DNA of 64,000 bases, from NCBI GenBank assembly GCA_017961625.1, contig JAGCWY010000119.1, positions 1-64,000 on the forward strand. The letters are read 5' to 3'. The stretch comes from Ruminococcus sp. GTDB taxonomy: Bacteria > Bacillota > Clostridia > Oscillospirales > Ruminococcaceae. The notes under the pieces are model-generated. The model worked only from the letters and a program-made list of their open reading frames with translations, was not told the DNA's origin and made no database searches. Of the stretch, positions 34,077 through 42,676 are shown piece by piece (the stretch's first letter is position 1; each line of letters opens with the position of its first letter). The translations under genes were made by a program, and so were the position numbers.

Positions 34077-34883
34077 ATGGACGAGAAGAAAACAGCATGG
34101 GAACGCCTTGAGCTCATACACACCAAGGGCAGACCTACTATAAAGGATTATATACCGCAAATATTCACCGACTGGTATGAAATGCATGGCGATCGCCTTT
34201 TCGGCGATGACAGGGCTATAATCGGCGGTATTGCAAGACTTGACGGTACTCCTGTTACCATAATAGCAGAGGTCAAAGGCAGAGATCTGAACGAGAACAA
34301 AGCCTGCAATTTCGCAATGCCTCATCCCGAGGGCTACAGAAAGGCTCTCAGGATAGCAAGACAGGCTGAGAAATTCCACCGTCCGGTTATATGCTTCATA
34401 GATACTCCCGGAGCCTTCTGCGGAGTAGCGGCAGAGGAGCGAGGTCAGGGCGAGGCTATTGCAAAGAATATCGCAGAGTTTATGACCCTTCGCACACCGA
34501 TAATATCAATAGTACTCGGCGAAGGCGGAAGCGGCGGCGCACTTGCGCTGGGCGTATGCGACGAGCTAGCAATGCTGGAGAATGCCGAGTATTCCGTACT
34601 ATCGCCCCGCGGCTTTGCGAGCATACTCTGGAAGGACGCATCAAGAGAGCAGGAAGCCAGCGAGATAATGAAGATAACCGCTGAAGACATGGTTCGTTTA
34701 GGTGTTGCTGAAGCCATAATCGAAGAACCCCTCGGAGGTGCCCACAACGATTTAGACAAAATTTCAGAAAATATAAAGGAATATTTGTCACAAAAAATAT
34801 CAGAAAAATGCAAAAAAGATATTGACGTTTTGCTTAAAGAACGCTATACTAAATTTAGAAAAATCGGAGCGTTCAATGAATGA
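34077..34883 (+). CDS. accA: Acetyl-CoA carboxylase, carboxyltransferase alpha subunit
   Basis: 268 residues. ATG 34077 preferred: AAGGAGG ends 7 bases before it, whereas ATG 34071 is only one base away from the site. AWERLELIHTKGRPTIKDYI opening, EGGSGGALALGV and the ALSPRGFASILWKDASR element identify AccA. Normal for this family of short AccA (no long N-terminal extension). Cotranscribed with accD. Confidence 0.95.
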   Translation: MDEKKTAWERLELIHTKGRPTIKDYIPQIFTDWYEMHGDRLFGDDRAIIGGIARLDGTPVTIIAEVKGRDLNENKACNFAMPHPEGYRKALRIARQAEKFHRPVICFIDTPGAFCGVAAEERGQGEAIAKNIAEFMTLRTPIISIVLGEGGSGGALALGVCDELAMLENAEYSVLSPRGFASILWKDASREQEASEIMKITAEDMVRLGVAEAIIEEPLGGAHNDLDKISENIKEYLSQKISEKCKKDIDVLLKERYTKFRKIGAFNE

Positions 34884-34936
34884 ACCGATTTTGACAAAAA
34901 AATAAAGAAAATAAAAGAAAAATGGAGGACCAGATA

Positions 34937-35173
34937 ATGATTTTTGAAAAACTCAAAGATATTATTGCAGAACAGCTCAGTGTGGAGGCAGACGAAGTAA
35001 ACCTTGATTCAAACATTCAGGACGATCTTGGCGCTGACTCTCTCGATGTTGTTGACCTTATAACAACTATCGAGGATGAGTTTGATCTTTCGATCCCCGA
35101 TGAGGCTGTAGAAGAGATCAAGACAGTAGGAGATATCGTAAACTATATTGAAAAGAATACAGACGCTGAATAA
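34937..35173 (+). CDS. acpP: Acyl carrier protein
   Basis: 78 residues, very acidic. Ser35 in the LGADSLDVVDL motif is the phosphopantetheine site. Start at ATG 34937 with GGAGGACCAG in front; an upstream in-frame start (34922) overlaps that site. Unusually placed at the end of the FAS operon, after accA, not between fabD and fabF. Confidence 0.97.
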   Translation: MIFEKLKDIIAEQLSVEADEVNLDSNIQDDLGADSLDVVDLITTIEDEFDLSIPDEAVEEIKTVGDIVNYIEKNTDAE

Positions 35174-35187
35174 TGAGCGTATAACTT

Positions 35188-35214
35188 CCCCCGACGGCAG
35201 GTCGGGGGATTTCT
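35188..35214 (+). terminator. Terminator of fatty acid operon
   Basis: CCCCCGAC / GTCGGGGG with a 5-base loop, then ATTTCTTCATT. Just after acpP. Confidence 0.8.
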
Positions 35215-35319
35215 TCATTATGTAGGGACGTATAATATCCGCCAGTCTGAATGTACATTATTAAAACTCTCAACTGTTACGTTCAGTGCAACATTTTTGC
35301 CTGCGGCGAAAAATACCAC

Positions 35320-35348
35320 TTGCAATTGACGATTTAAAGTGGTATAAT
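35320..35348 (+). promoter_or_regulatory. Promoter of the ParA-like gene
   Basis: TTGCAA (35320-35325), 17 bases, TATAAT (35343-35348), about 45 bases before ATG 35391. Confidence 0.7.
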
Positions 35349-35390
35349 AGAAGTTGTAGGATTTTTCACAAAGAATTCAAGAGGATATTT

Positions 35391-36047
35391 ATGAAGAATA
35401 TTAAGATAATCACAGGTCATTACGGCAGCGGAAAGACTAATTTTTCCGTGAATCTTGCGGTAAAAGCCGCAGCGGAGGGCAAGTCCGCAGCTATAGTAGA
35501 CCTTGACATCGTAAATCCCTATTTCAGAACTGCCGATTTCAGGGATCTTTTCGAGGAAAAGGGCATAAGGCTCATAGCTCCCGATTTTGCAAGGAGCAAC
35601 CTTGATATACCGTCGATACAGTTCGACGTGGTGGAGCTTGCCACCGACGAGGACTGCCTTATAATAGATGTGGGCGGCGACGATGCCGGAGCAGTTGCGC
35701 TTGGTCGCTATGCGGAAGCTCTTGAGCAGTTTAGGGACAGTATAGAGATGTATTATGTCATCAATCAGCGCCGCTACCTCACAAATACAGCGGAGGAGGT
35801 CACAAAGCTGATGTATGAGATAGAGGCGGCAGCACGTATGAAGCATACGGCTATCGTCAACAATACCAACCTTGGCTGCGAGACCACTCTTGATATAATC
35901 GAGCAGTCACGCCCCTTTGCTGAGGAGACCTCGCGTATAACGGGACTTCCCGTCATATACACCGTATATCCCGAGGACATCGCAGGACAGTCGGATAAGC
36001 CCGACGTATTCCCTGCAGAGATATACGTAAAGCCCGTCTGGGGCTGA
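35391..36047 (+). CDS. ParA/MinD-like P-loop ATPase
   Basis: 218 residues. Start at ATG 35391 gives TGHYGSGKTNFSVNLAVK, a deviant Walker A (GxGKT with Lys) of the ParA/MinD/CobQ group, then DLDIVNPYF and DCLIIDVGGDDAGAVAL as the Walker B and switch, and a late VNNTNLG nucleotide-base motif. No plasmid partition partner is present. Its position directly upstream of a 2-oxoacid:ferredoxin oxidoreductase cluster suggests a metabolic or iron-sulphur-related role (inference). Ribosome site AAGAGGATATTT. Confidence 0.8.
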   Translation: MKNIKIITGHYGSGKTNFSVNLAVKAAAEGKSAAIVDLDIVNPYFRTADFRDLFEEKGIRLIAPDFARSNLDIPSIQFDVVELATDEDCLIIDVGGDDAGAVALGRYAEALEQFRDSIEMYYVINQRRYLTNTAEEVTKLMYEIEAAARMKHTAIVNNTNLGCETTLDIIEQSRPFAEETSRITGLPVIYTVYPEDIAGQSDKPDVFPAEIYVKPVWG

Positions 36048-36051
36048 TGAA

Positions 36052-36124
36052 AATTCGGAATGCGGTATTCGGAATGCGTGATCTAGCTGAAAGTGGTTTG
36101 ATCCCGGATTCCGAACCCCGAATT
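36052..36124. repeat. Short repeat block with direct and inverted copies
   Basis: ATTCGGAATGCG occurs at 36053-36064 and again at 36067-36078. Downstream, ATTCCGAA (36108-36115) and CCGAATT (36118-36124) are inverted to them, so the stretch can fold into a hairpin of about 73 bases. It lies in the gap before the ferredoxin gene. Resembles a short interspersed repeat; no open reading frame. Confidence 0.5.
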
Positions 36125-36172
36125 CCTTATTTGACCATAAATGAACATTTCATCTGAAAGGAGAAAAAGTGT

Positions 36173-36379
36173 ATGGCTAAAATGACAGTTATCACCGAGC
36201 GCTGCAAGGGCTGCGGCCTGTGTACAGCTGCCTGTCCCAAGAAAATCGTTGCGCTCCAGAAGGAAAAGCGTAACAAGAAGGGCTATTTTTACGCAGAATG
36301 TACCGATCAGTCAGCCTGCATAAGCTGTGCAATGTGCGCAACTATGTGTCCTGACTGCGCTATCGTTATTGAAAAATAA
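36173..36379 (+). CDS. 4Fe-4S ferredoxin subunit of 2-oxoacid:ferredoxin oxidoreductase
   Basis: 68 residues with two cysteine clusters: CKGCGLCTAACP (four Cys) and CISCAMCATMCP, typical of bacterial 8Fe ferredoxins and of the delta subunit of POR/KOR/VOR enzymes. It would pass electrons from the TPP subunit to ferredoxin. GAAAGGAGAAAAAGTGT ribosome site. First of a four-gene cluster. Confidence 0.9.
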   Translation: MAKMTVITERCKGCGLCTAACPKKIVALQKEKRNKKGYFYAECTDQSACISCAMCATMCPDCAIVIEK

Positions 36380-36409
36380 TCTATATTCGTTGAAAGGAGC
36401 TGTTTAGCT

Positions 36410-37468
36410 TTGGAAAGAAATCTTATGAAGGGTAACGAGGCGCTGGCAGAGGCTGCTATCAGAGCAGGCTGCAAATGTTTCTTCGGATATCCTATCACTC
36501 CTCAGACAGAGCTTGCCGCTTATATGGCAAAGCGTATGCATAAGGCAGGCGGAGTATTCTTACAGGCAGAGTCAGAGATCGCTGCTATTAATATGGTACT
36601 GGGCGCTGCTTCAACAGGCGTTCGTGCAATGACATCATCGTCTTCACCCGGAATTTCACTTAAGAGCGAGGGTGTATCATACATAGCAGGTTCAGACCTT
36701 CCTGCTGTAATCATCAACGTAGAGAGAGGCGGTCCTGGTCTCGGCGGTATCCAGCCTTCACAGGCTGACTACTGGCAGGCTACAAAGGCACTCGGTCACG
36801 GTGACTTCCAGCTTCTGGTATACGCTCCTGCATCAGTACAGGAAATGGTGGACTACGTAGTTAAGGCTTTCGACCGTGCCGACAAATATCGTATGCCTGC
36901 AATGATCCTTGCAGACGGACTTCTCGGACAGATGATGGAGCCTGTTACTTTCCCCGAGATCAATCCTGAGGCTTATGACAAGAGCAGCTGGGCTGCAAAC
37001 GGTCATAAGATGAAGAGAGAGCATCATATAATCAACTCACTCTATCTAAAGCCTGATGAACTTGAAAACTCTATCCTTGAGCGTTACAAGAGATACGAGA
37101 TAATCAAGGAAACAGAGACAGAGGCAGAGCTTTACCTCACAGAGGACTGCGATATACTCGTATGTGCATTCGGCGCAACAGCAAGAGTTGCAAAGTCTGC
37201 TGTAAACGATGCAAGAGCACAGGGTATCAAGGCAGGTCTCTTCCGTCCTAAGACACTGTGGCCTTTCCCTGTAAAGGAGATCAACGAGGCTGCAAAGAGC
37301 GCAAAGAAGCTTCTCAGCGTAGAGATGTCAATGGGACAGATGATAGACGACATCAAGCTCGCTATCAACTGCTCAAAGCCTGTTGAGTTCTTCGGAAGAA
37401 CAGGCGGCGTTATTCCTTCACCTGCTGAGGTGCTGGGCGAGATCAAGAGAATGGGAGGTGCCCTCTGA
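36410..37468 (+). CDS. vorB: 2-oxoacid:ferredoxin oxidoreductase alpha subunit (VorB type)
   Basis: 352 residues. Start TTG 36410 is chosen because AAAGGAG sits about 10 bases before it; the next ATG (36425) is too far. The region KGNEALAEAAIRAGCKCFFG and TSSSSPGISLKSEGVSYIAG are characteristic of the alpha subunit of 3-methyl-2-oxobutanoate or 2-oxoglutarate:ferredoxin oxidoreductase. Together with the beta, gamma and delta subunits it converts a 2-oxoacid and CoA to acyl-CoA, CO2 and reduced ferredoxin. Which 2-oxoacid is used is not proven by the sequence. Confidence 0.88.
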   Translation: MERNLMKGNEALAEAAIRAGCKCFFGYPITPQTELAAYMAKRMHKAGGVFLQAESEIAAINMVLGAASTGVRAMTSSSSPGISLKSEGVSYIAGSDLPAVIINVERGGPGLGGIQPSQADYWQATKALGHGDFQLLVYAPASVQEMVDYVVKAFDRADKYRMPAMILADGLLGQMMEPVTFPEINPEAYDKSSWAANGHKMKREHHIINSLYLKPDELENSILERYKRYEIIKETETEAELYLTEDCDILVCAFGATARVAKSAVNDARAQGIKAGLFRPKTLWPFPVKEINEAAKSAKKLLSVEMSMGQMIDDIKLAINCSKPVEFFGRTGGVIPSPAEVLGEIKRMGGAL

Positions 37469-38241
37469 TGGCTGTAGTATTTGAAAGACCAAAGTCGCTC
37501 ATCGACGTTCCTACACATTACTGCCCTGGCTGTACACACGGTATAGTACACAGAATACTCTGTGAAGTCATAGACGAAATGGGTATCGAGGGCGATACTA
37601 TAGGAGTATGTCCTGTAGGCTGTTCAGTTATGGCTTACGACTACTTTAACTGTGATATGATTGAGGCTGCACACGGACGTGCTCCGGCTGTTGCAACAGG
37701 CGTTAAGCGTACAAACCCCGATAAGTTCGTATTCACATATCAGGGTGATGGTGACCTTGCCGCTATTGGTACTGCTGAGACTGTACACGTAGCTACAAGA
37801 GGTGAGAACATCGTCGTTATCTTCATTAATAACACTATCTACGGAATGACAGGCGGTCAGATGGCTCCTACAACACTTCCCGGACAGGTAACACAGACTA
37901 CACCTTTCGGAAGAAGCCCCGAGCTTGCAGGCTATCCTGTAAAGGTATGTGAGATGCTCTCACAGCTCACAGGTACTGCTTATGCAGAGCGTGTGGCAGT
38001 TGACAGCGTTCCCCATATCAAGGCTGCAAAGAAGGCTATCCGCAAGGCATTCGAGAACCAGAAGGCAGGCAAGGGCTTCTCTATCGTAGAGGTACTTTCT
38101 ACCTGCCCCACAAACTGGGGACTTGCACCTCTTGACGCTATCAAGAGACTTCAGGACGAAATGATCCCGTACTATCCTCTCGGCGTATACAAGGACGTAG
38201 AAGAGGGAGTATTCCCAAAGACAGAAGGAGGTAATGAGTAA
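37468..38241 (+). CDS. 2-oxoacid:ferredoxin oxidoreductase beta subunit (TPP-binding)
   Basis: 257 residues. TPP-binding motif GDGDLAAIGTAETVHVATRGENIVV region (GDG ... N at about 90-120) and YGMTGGQMAPTT identify the beta subunit, which carries thiamine diphosphate and part of the cluster Cys (THYCPGCTHG). ATG shares one base with the alpha stop. AGGTGCCCTCTG before the start. Probably one transcription unit from 36173. Confidence 0.92.
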   Translation: MAVVFERPKSLIDVPTHYCPGCTHGIVHRILCEVIDEMGIEGDTIGVCPVGCSVMAYDYFNCDMIEAAHGRAPAVATGVKRTNPDKFVFTYQGDGDLAAIGTAETVHVATRGENIVVIFINNTIYGMTGGQMAPTTLPGQVTQTTPFGRSPELAGYPVKVCEMLSQLTGTAYAERVAVDSVPHIKAAKKAIRKAFENQKAGKGFSIVEVLSTCPTNWGLAPLDAIKRLQDEMIPYYPLGVYKDVEEGVFPKTEGGNE

Positions 38242-38774
38242 TGGCTACTACAGAAATCCTTCTTGCAGGCTTCGGCGGACAGGGTATCCTCTTTGCAGGA
38301 AAGATACTTGCATACTGTGGACTTATGGACAATAAGGAGCTCTCATGGCTCCCGTCTTACGGTCCTGAGATGAGAGGCGGTACCTGCAATTGTTCAGTAA
38401 CTATTTCTGATGATCCTATTGGTTCACCTCTCGTACTCACACCCCACCTTCTTATTGCAATGAACCAGCCTTCCTTCGACAAGTTCGTAAGCTGCGTTCG
38501 TCCCGGAGGAAAGGTATTCTTCGACAGCTCCATGATAGAGGCTGATACGGACAGGACAGACATTGAGCTCTTCGGTATCCCGTCACAGCAGATGGCAGAT
38601 GAGAACGACCTTAAGGGCGGCTCAAACATCATTCTTCTCGGCAAGCTTCTCAAGGAGACAAACATCTGCTCGCTTGAAACAATGCAGAAGGCTATCGAGA
38701 AGGTCGTACCGCCTAAGAAGGCAGCACTTATTCCTAACAACTTCAAGGCTATCGATCTTGGCATGAACGCATAA
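38241..38774 (+). CDS. 2-oxoacid:ferredoxin oxidoreductase gamma subunit
   Basis: 177 residues. Begins ILLAGFGGQGILFAGKILA, the usual gamma-subunit nucleotide-like loop, with SYGPEMRGGTCNCSV. Start overlaps the beta stop by one base. Completes a delta-alpha-beta-gamma set. A terminator follows at once. Confidence 0.92.
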   Translation: MATTEILLAGFGGQGILFAGKILAYCGLMDNKELSWLPSYGPEMRGGTCNCSVTISDDPIGSPLVLTPHLLIAMNQPSFDKFVSCVRPGGKVFFDSSMIEADTDRTDIELFGIPSQQMADENDLKGGSNIILLGKLLKETNICSLETMQKAIEKVVPPKKAALIPNNFKAIDLGMNA

Positions 38775-38780
38775 GACATC

Positions 38781-38816
38781 AAAAAGCTCCTGATCACATC
38801 AATGTCAGGAGCTTTT
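38781..38816 (+). terminator. Terminator of the oxidoreductase operon
   Basis: AAAAAGCTCCTGA / TCAGGAGCTTTT hairpin with an 11-base loop and a T-rich tail. Confidence 0.85.
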
Positions 38817-39039
38817 ATTTTGAAAAAACGCAATTATATGATATACCCATAATGTCATCTTCTTCCGTCAGGAAGGAGTTGAAACTCACGGCATATATAA
38901 CATACTTTTCCTCTGTCATGGTTAGTGCAATTAGCTACTACATCTGCAAGTGAATTACAAGAGATGAGTACGACAAAATCCCAAAAAGAAGCACCCGAGA
39001 TTCACCGCCTCCGAGCATATTTGCGTACTGAGCCGTTTA
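38817..39039. other. Unexplained convergent spacer
   Basis: 223 bases between converging genes. It lacks a credible gene. Small hairpins (CTTCCGTCAGGAAG near 38869) are present. On the minus strand one frame stays open for about 46 codons without a usable start and shows VCYICREFQLLPDGRR with a CxxC pair; an ATG frame at 38816-38920 encodes 34 residues (MTEEKYVIYAVSFNSFL..) without a ribosome site. A gene remnant or structured RNA is possible. Confidence 0.35.
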
Positions 39040-39987
39040 TTATCTGTGATGACCGCTGTGACTGTGAGAGCCGCCGTGATAACCGCCTCCGCCGCCACTT
39101 CTGTGACCACCGCCACCGCCACTGCTGGATTCGATTCTGGTTTTGGTGGTATGGGTACCCTGAAATACGTCGCTTACCTGAGAGAAGCTCGATATGCCGT
39201 CGTTAAGGTATAGTCTAGGATTAGTTTTGTTTTTGAACTTATATCTGCTCTTTGTCACAAGGAATATTATGAGAGCGACTACAGCACCTAAAAGATCGGC
39301 AAAGATAAGCCTTGGCAGTTTTTTTGCAGGCGGTGGGCTCTTGGTGATATATGTTTTGCCGTTTTTTATGTAGGTATAATCGTGATTATAGAAATCGCTG
39401 TCATCATAATAGCTCATTCTCGGTCTGTCAGAATTATAATCCGTTATATCCTGGCAGAAGCTTTCTATTGCCATACCGAGCTTTTCTGGTTCAAGAGGCT
39501 CAGATGAGTATGAGGAGGGCAGATATTTGTCGAGAGAGGTGTATATTCTCTGGCAAACTGCTTCTGTATATATAATGCTTGCACTTCCGCTTTTTGAAAT
39601 AACATCATAGGCAGGACGTTTTCCGGATATATCTATATAATAAAGGATACCGTCAGTGTATTCTCCGAAGGTCTGATCGTAATATCTATCCGTGAATTCC
39701 TCTACCGCATCGTCAGAGTAATAGCGCTTGGTTTGGTCTGGAAGGAATACCATTAGATTGAGCTTGTTCTTCCTTGCACATTCCCTGACTGTCTCGTTCA
39801 GGTCGCTTAACAGTGACTGATCGTTGTCAAAGATACCATTCTCGTCCACAACGCATGATTTGTATACATCATCGTCTGAAAACTCAACGTGTAAATTCTT
39901 GGAGGACTGATTGGCTATTATGAAATTAAGACCTGCAAGCAGCACGACGAAGGCAATGACGATATAAGCTGTTGACATCTTTTTCAT
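39040..39987 (-). CDS. TPM-domain membrane protein with Gly/His-rich tail
   Basis: 315 residues. N-terminal signal anchor (about 6-24), a TPM/TLP18.3-like domain (about 55-160: VVDENGIFDNDQSLLSDLNE, YYIDISGKRPAYDV), then a second membrane segment (about 228-248) and a cytoplasmic tail ending in a low-complexity Gly/Ser/His stretch (GGGGGHRSGGGGGYHGG, then HSHSGHHR). TPM proteins often have such glycine-rich tails. Metal binding by the His cluster is possible. Starts in an ATGA overlap with the zinc-ribbon gene, so the two work together. Confidence 0.82.
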   Translation of the reverse strand: MKKMSTAYIVIAFVVLLAGLNFIIANQSSKNLHVEFSDDDVYKSCVVDENGIFDNDQSLLSDLNETVRECARKNKLNLMVFLPDQTKRYYSDDAVEEFTDRYYDQTFGEYTDGILYYIDISGKRPAYDVISKSGSASIIYTEAVCQRIYTSLDKYLPSSYSSEPLEPEKLGMAIESFCQDITDYNSDRPRMSYYDDSDFYNHDYTYIKNGKTYITKSPPPAKKLPRLIFADLLGAVVALIIFLVTKSRYKFKNKTNPRLYLNDGISSFSQVSDVFQGTHTTKTRIESSSGGGGGHRSGGGGGYHGGSHSHSGHHR

Positions 39988-41042
39988 AGACTTATGATAC
40001 CTCCGAAAAGCATACAGATTATCGAGACAGCAGCGCCTATGCTACAGCTGAACAGGGCGAGTTTGGCTTTTGAAAGGGGAGGAGTGCCTGCAAGCTTACC
40101 TGTCTGTCCGTTTATAGCGAATTCATATATCTTGTTGTTGTACTTGTAGGACATGAACCATACAGGCAGCATGGTGTACTGCCAGTCGGTACGGGTGATA
40201 TTGTAATTTTGAGCAAGGGGCGAAACTGAGGTATATCCAGATATGCTGTCCTTTACGAGAGAAGCGCATGCTTGCTCTGAGCGCAGGCGTATACGTGGGA
40301 AGACCTGAGTTTTGTCCTCGTCATACTTATCCGCGAAGAAGCCGCTGAGGTAGGACATGGAGAAGTCCTTCAGCTCGCTGTAATCGAAGGGCTCTATAGC
40401 CTCCATGAGGAGGTCGTCTATCTTGGTTTCACCGTCAGCCGGCACGCCTCTTGTGACCAGTTCGCCCTTGCGGACTATATGGTATGTGCTGGTCTCGGTA
40501 TATCTGTAACTGCCGCTGGTCCAGCTTCTTACTTTTTTGCCGGTACCGGAATAGTCAACGTTTACATGGCAGTCAGCCATCCAGAAGGGGACATAGAGAC
40601 CCGTGAGCTTTTCGAGCTGCTGTTCAGATTTGAAGTCGCTCGGCACGAACCAGCGCTTGCCTATCCAGTTTTTGAAGCTGTTTACGGCGTTTTCTTTGGT
40701 GAGTTTGAAGCCGATAACCTTGTCTGGCTTGTATTTGCCGCCCATTTTTCCTGAAAGGATAACAGGGTTATGGCAGTAGTAGCAGAAGGTAGCGGTCTCC
40801 TGAGCGTCAGCCATTATCTCTGCGCCGCAGCTGTCGCAGCGGTAGAGGTGTGTGTTGTTCTCAAAGTCGTCAGCGACCTGTACCTCCTCCTTGGGTATGC
40901 TGTTTTCAGTGTTAGAACACAGCTTTTTTATTTCCTCAACTGTAAATGAACTGAGGCAGTATTCGCAGGTCAGCTTTTGCTGAAGTGGGTCGAATTTCAG
41001 GTCTGCACAGCAGTTCGGACAGGTGTATTTTACTGATTCCAA
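39984..41042 (-). CDS. Zinc-ribbon protein upstream of TPM gene
   Basis: 352 residues. Two zinc-ribbon motifs are visible: CPNCCADLKFDPLQQKLTC then CEYC near the start, and CDSCGAEIMADAQETATFC then CYYC at about residue 75. A central domain (about 110-300) has GLYVPFWMADCHVNVDY and ends in a C-terminal hydrophobic segment (about 325-350). Start is TTG, either 41042 (AAAGGAG at 9 bases, preferred) or 41048 (only 3 bases). Family function is unknown; coupling to the TPM gene suggests a membrane complex. Confidence 0.78.
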   Translation of the reverse strand: MESVKYTCPNCCADLKFDPLQQKLTCEYCLSSFTVEEIKKLCSNTENSIPKEEVQVADDFENNTHLYRCDSCGAEIMADAQETATFCYYCHNPVILSGKMGGKYKPDKVIGFKLTKENAVNSFKNWIGKRWFVPSDFKSEQQLEKLTGLYVPFWMADCHVNVDYSGTGKKVRSWTSGSYRYTETSTYHIVRKGELVTRGVPADGETKIDDLLMEAIEPFDYSELKDFSMSYLSGFFADKYDEDKTQVFPRIRLRSEQACASLVKDSISGYTSVSPLAQNYNITRTDWQYTMLPVWFMSYKYNNKIYEFAINGQTGKLAGTPPLSKAKLALFSCSIGAAVSIICMLFGGIISL

Positions 41043-41217
41043 TATCAATATCTCCTTTCCTCTGCAAATAAAAATGCGGAAGTAACCCTTATGCTATATC
41101 ATGTGCCGGCACCAGCCGACAAATATATATTACCATATTATACGTTTTTTTTCAAGTGGAAAGTCAATATTATTTACATCATGCCGAAAAATAATATTTT
41201 CTCCCGACAGATGATGC

Positions 41218-41246
41218 TTGACAAAACCGCCGAAATCACCTATAAT
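41218..41246 (+). promoter_or_regulatory. Citrate synthase promoter
   Basis: TTGACA (41218-41223), 17-base spacer, TATAAT (41241-41246), about 55 bases before the ATG. A weaker candidate on the opposite strand has TTGACT (41162-41167) and TATAAT (41137-41142) with 19 bases between them. Confidence 0.8.
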
Positions 41247-41301
41247 AAGTAATATATACTATTATTAGTACAGACCGTAATAATGAAAGGGATGACGATA
41301 G

Positions 41302-42669
41302 ATGAGATACAGATTTTCAGAACTTACTCCAGAAATAATCCAGTTAGCGGATATGTCGCTGGAAGGTTACAGGATAGACCCAGAGCTTTACACTCTGTAC
41401 GACGTAAAACGCGGTCTTCGTGACATAAATGGTAACGGAGTAGTTGCCGGGCTTACAAATATAAGCACGATAAAGGTCCTCGATATGGGCGACGGTATGC
41501 CGAATCACGGCGACGGAAAGCTATACTACAGAGGAATTGATGTCGAAGATATCGTCGCCGGATTCATTAAAGAAAAGCGCTTCGGCTTTGAGGAGACAAT
41601 ATACCTTCTACTCTTTGGTAAGATGCCCTCGGAGCAGGAGCTTGCCGATTTCCGGAAGATACTGGCCGAGTTCAGGGAGCTTCCTTCGAACTTCATGCGC
41701 GACGTAATAATGAAAGCCCCTACTGACAATATGATGAATACCCTTGCGAAGAGTGTTCTCGCACTGTATTCCTATGACGACAGGGCAAATGATATATCTA
41801 TACCCAACGTGCTACGTCAGAGCATAGAGCTCATAACGCTTTTCCCCGTGATATCAACTTATGCTTATCACGCTTACAAGTACGCAAGACTGGGCGGAAG
41901 CCTTTTTATACACAGTCCTCAGCCAGAGCTTTCCATAGCCGAGAACCTGCTTTATATGCTGAGGGAGGACAGGAAGTATACAGAGCTAGAGGCGAGGATA
42001 CTAGACCTTGCCCTTGTACTTCACGCGGAGCATGGCGGTGGAAACAATTCCACATTCACCGTACATGTCGTATCTTCTTCCGGTACGGACACCTATTCCG
42101 CAATAGCGGCGGCTCTCGGCTCCCTGAAGGGACCCAAGCACGGCGGAGCCAATATCAAGGTTGCTATGATGTTCGACGATATGAAGCAGAGCGTTAATGA
42201 CTGGACTGATGAGGAGGAGATAAAGTCGTATCTTCGCAGGCTGCTACACAAGGAAGCCTTTGACAGGGCTGGACTCATATATGGAATGGGCCATGCGGTA
42301 TATTCTCAGTCAGACCCAAGAGCCAAGGTTTTCAAGGGCTTTGTGGAATCTCTCAGTTCCGAGAAGGGAAGACACGATGAATTTGCACTGTATTCGCTGG
42401 TAGAGCGGCTCGCTCCCGAGGTAATAGCCGAGGAGAGAAGGATATACAAGGGAGTATGCGCGAACGTGGACTTCTATAGTGGCTTCGTATACCGTATGCT
42501 TGGTATACCAGACGAACTTTTTACGCCTCTCTTCGCAACGGCGAGGATAGCAGGCTGGTCGGCTCACAGGATAGAAGAGCTGATAAACTCAAACAAGATA
42601 ATCCGTCCTGCCTACAAGGCAATATCGCCCATGCGGGAGTACACCGACATGGAGAACAGAATGGACTGA
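41302..42669 (+). CDS. Citrate synthase
   Basis: 455 residues. Condenses acetyl-CoA and oxaloacetate; in an anaerobe this mainly supplies 2-oxoglutarate and glutamate. The active-site His residues are in LHAEHGGGNNSTFTV (about 240) and YGMGHAVYSQSDPRAKVF (about 330), with LGSLKGPKHGGAN and the late RIAGWSAHRIEE for the Arg. It has a longer N-terminus than the 370-residue GltA/CitZ type. GAAAGGGATGACGATAG before ATG. Confidence 0.95.
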   Translation: MRYRFSELTPEIIQLADMSLEGYRIDPELYTLYDVKRGLRDINGNGVVAGLTNISTIKVLDMGDGMPNHGDGKLYYRGIDVEDIVAGFIKEKRFGFEETIYLLLFGKMPSEQELADFRKILAEFRELPSNFMRDVIMKAPTDNMMNTLAKSVLALYSYDDRANDISIPNVLRQSIELITLFPVISTYAYHAYKYARLGGSLFIHSPQPELSIAENLLYMLREDRKYTELEARILDLALVLHAEHGGGNNSTFTVHVVSSSGTDTYSAIAAALGSLKGPKHGGANIKVAMMFDDMKQSVNDWTDEEEIKSYLRRLLHKEAFDRAGLIYGMGHAVYSQSDPRAKVFKGFVESLSSEKGRHDEFALYSLVERLAPEVIAEERRIYKGVCANVDFYSGFVYRMLGIPDELFTPLFATARIAGWSAHRIEELINSNKIIRPAYKAISPMREYTDMENRMD

Positions 42670-42676
42670 TAAAGCA

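Noticed and set aside
38816..38920. 34-codon minus-strand ATG frame (MTEEKYVIYAV..)
   Set aside because: No ribosome site and overlapped by another protein-like frame; not called as a gene, only noted in the spacer.
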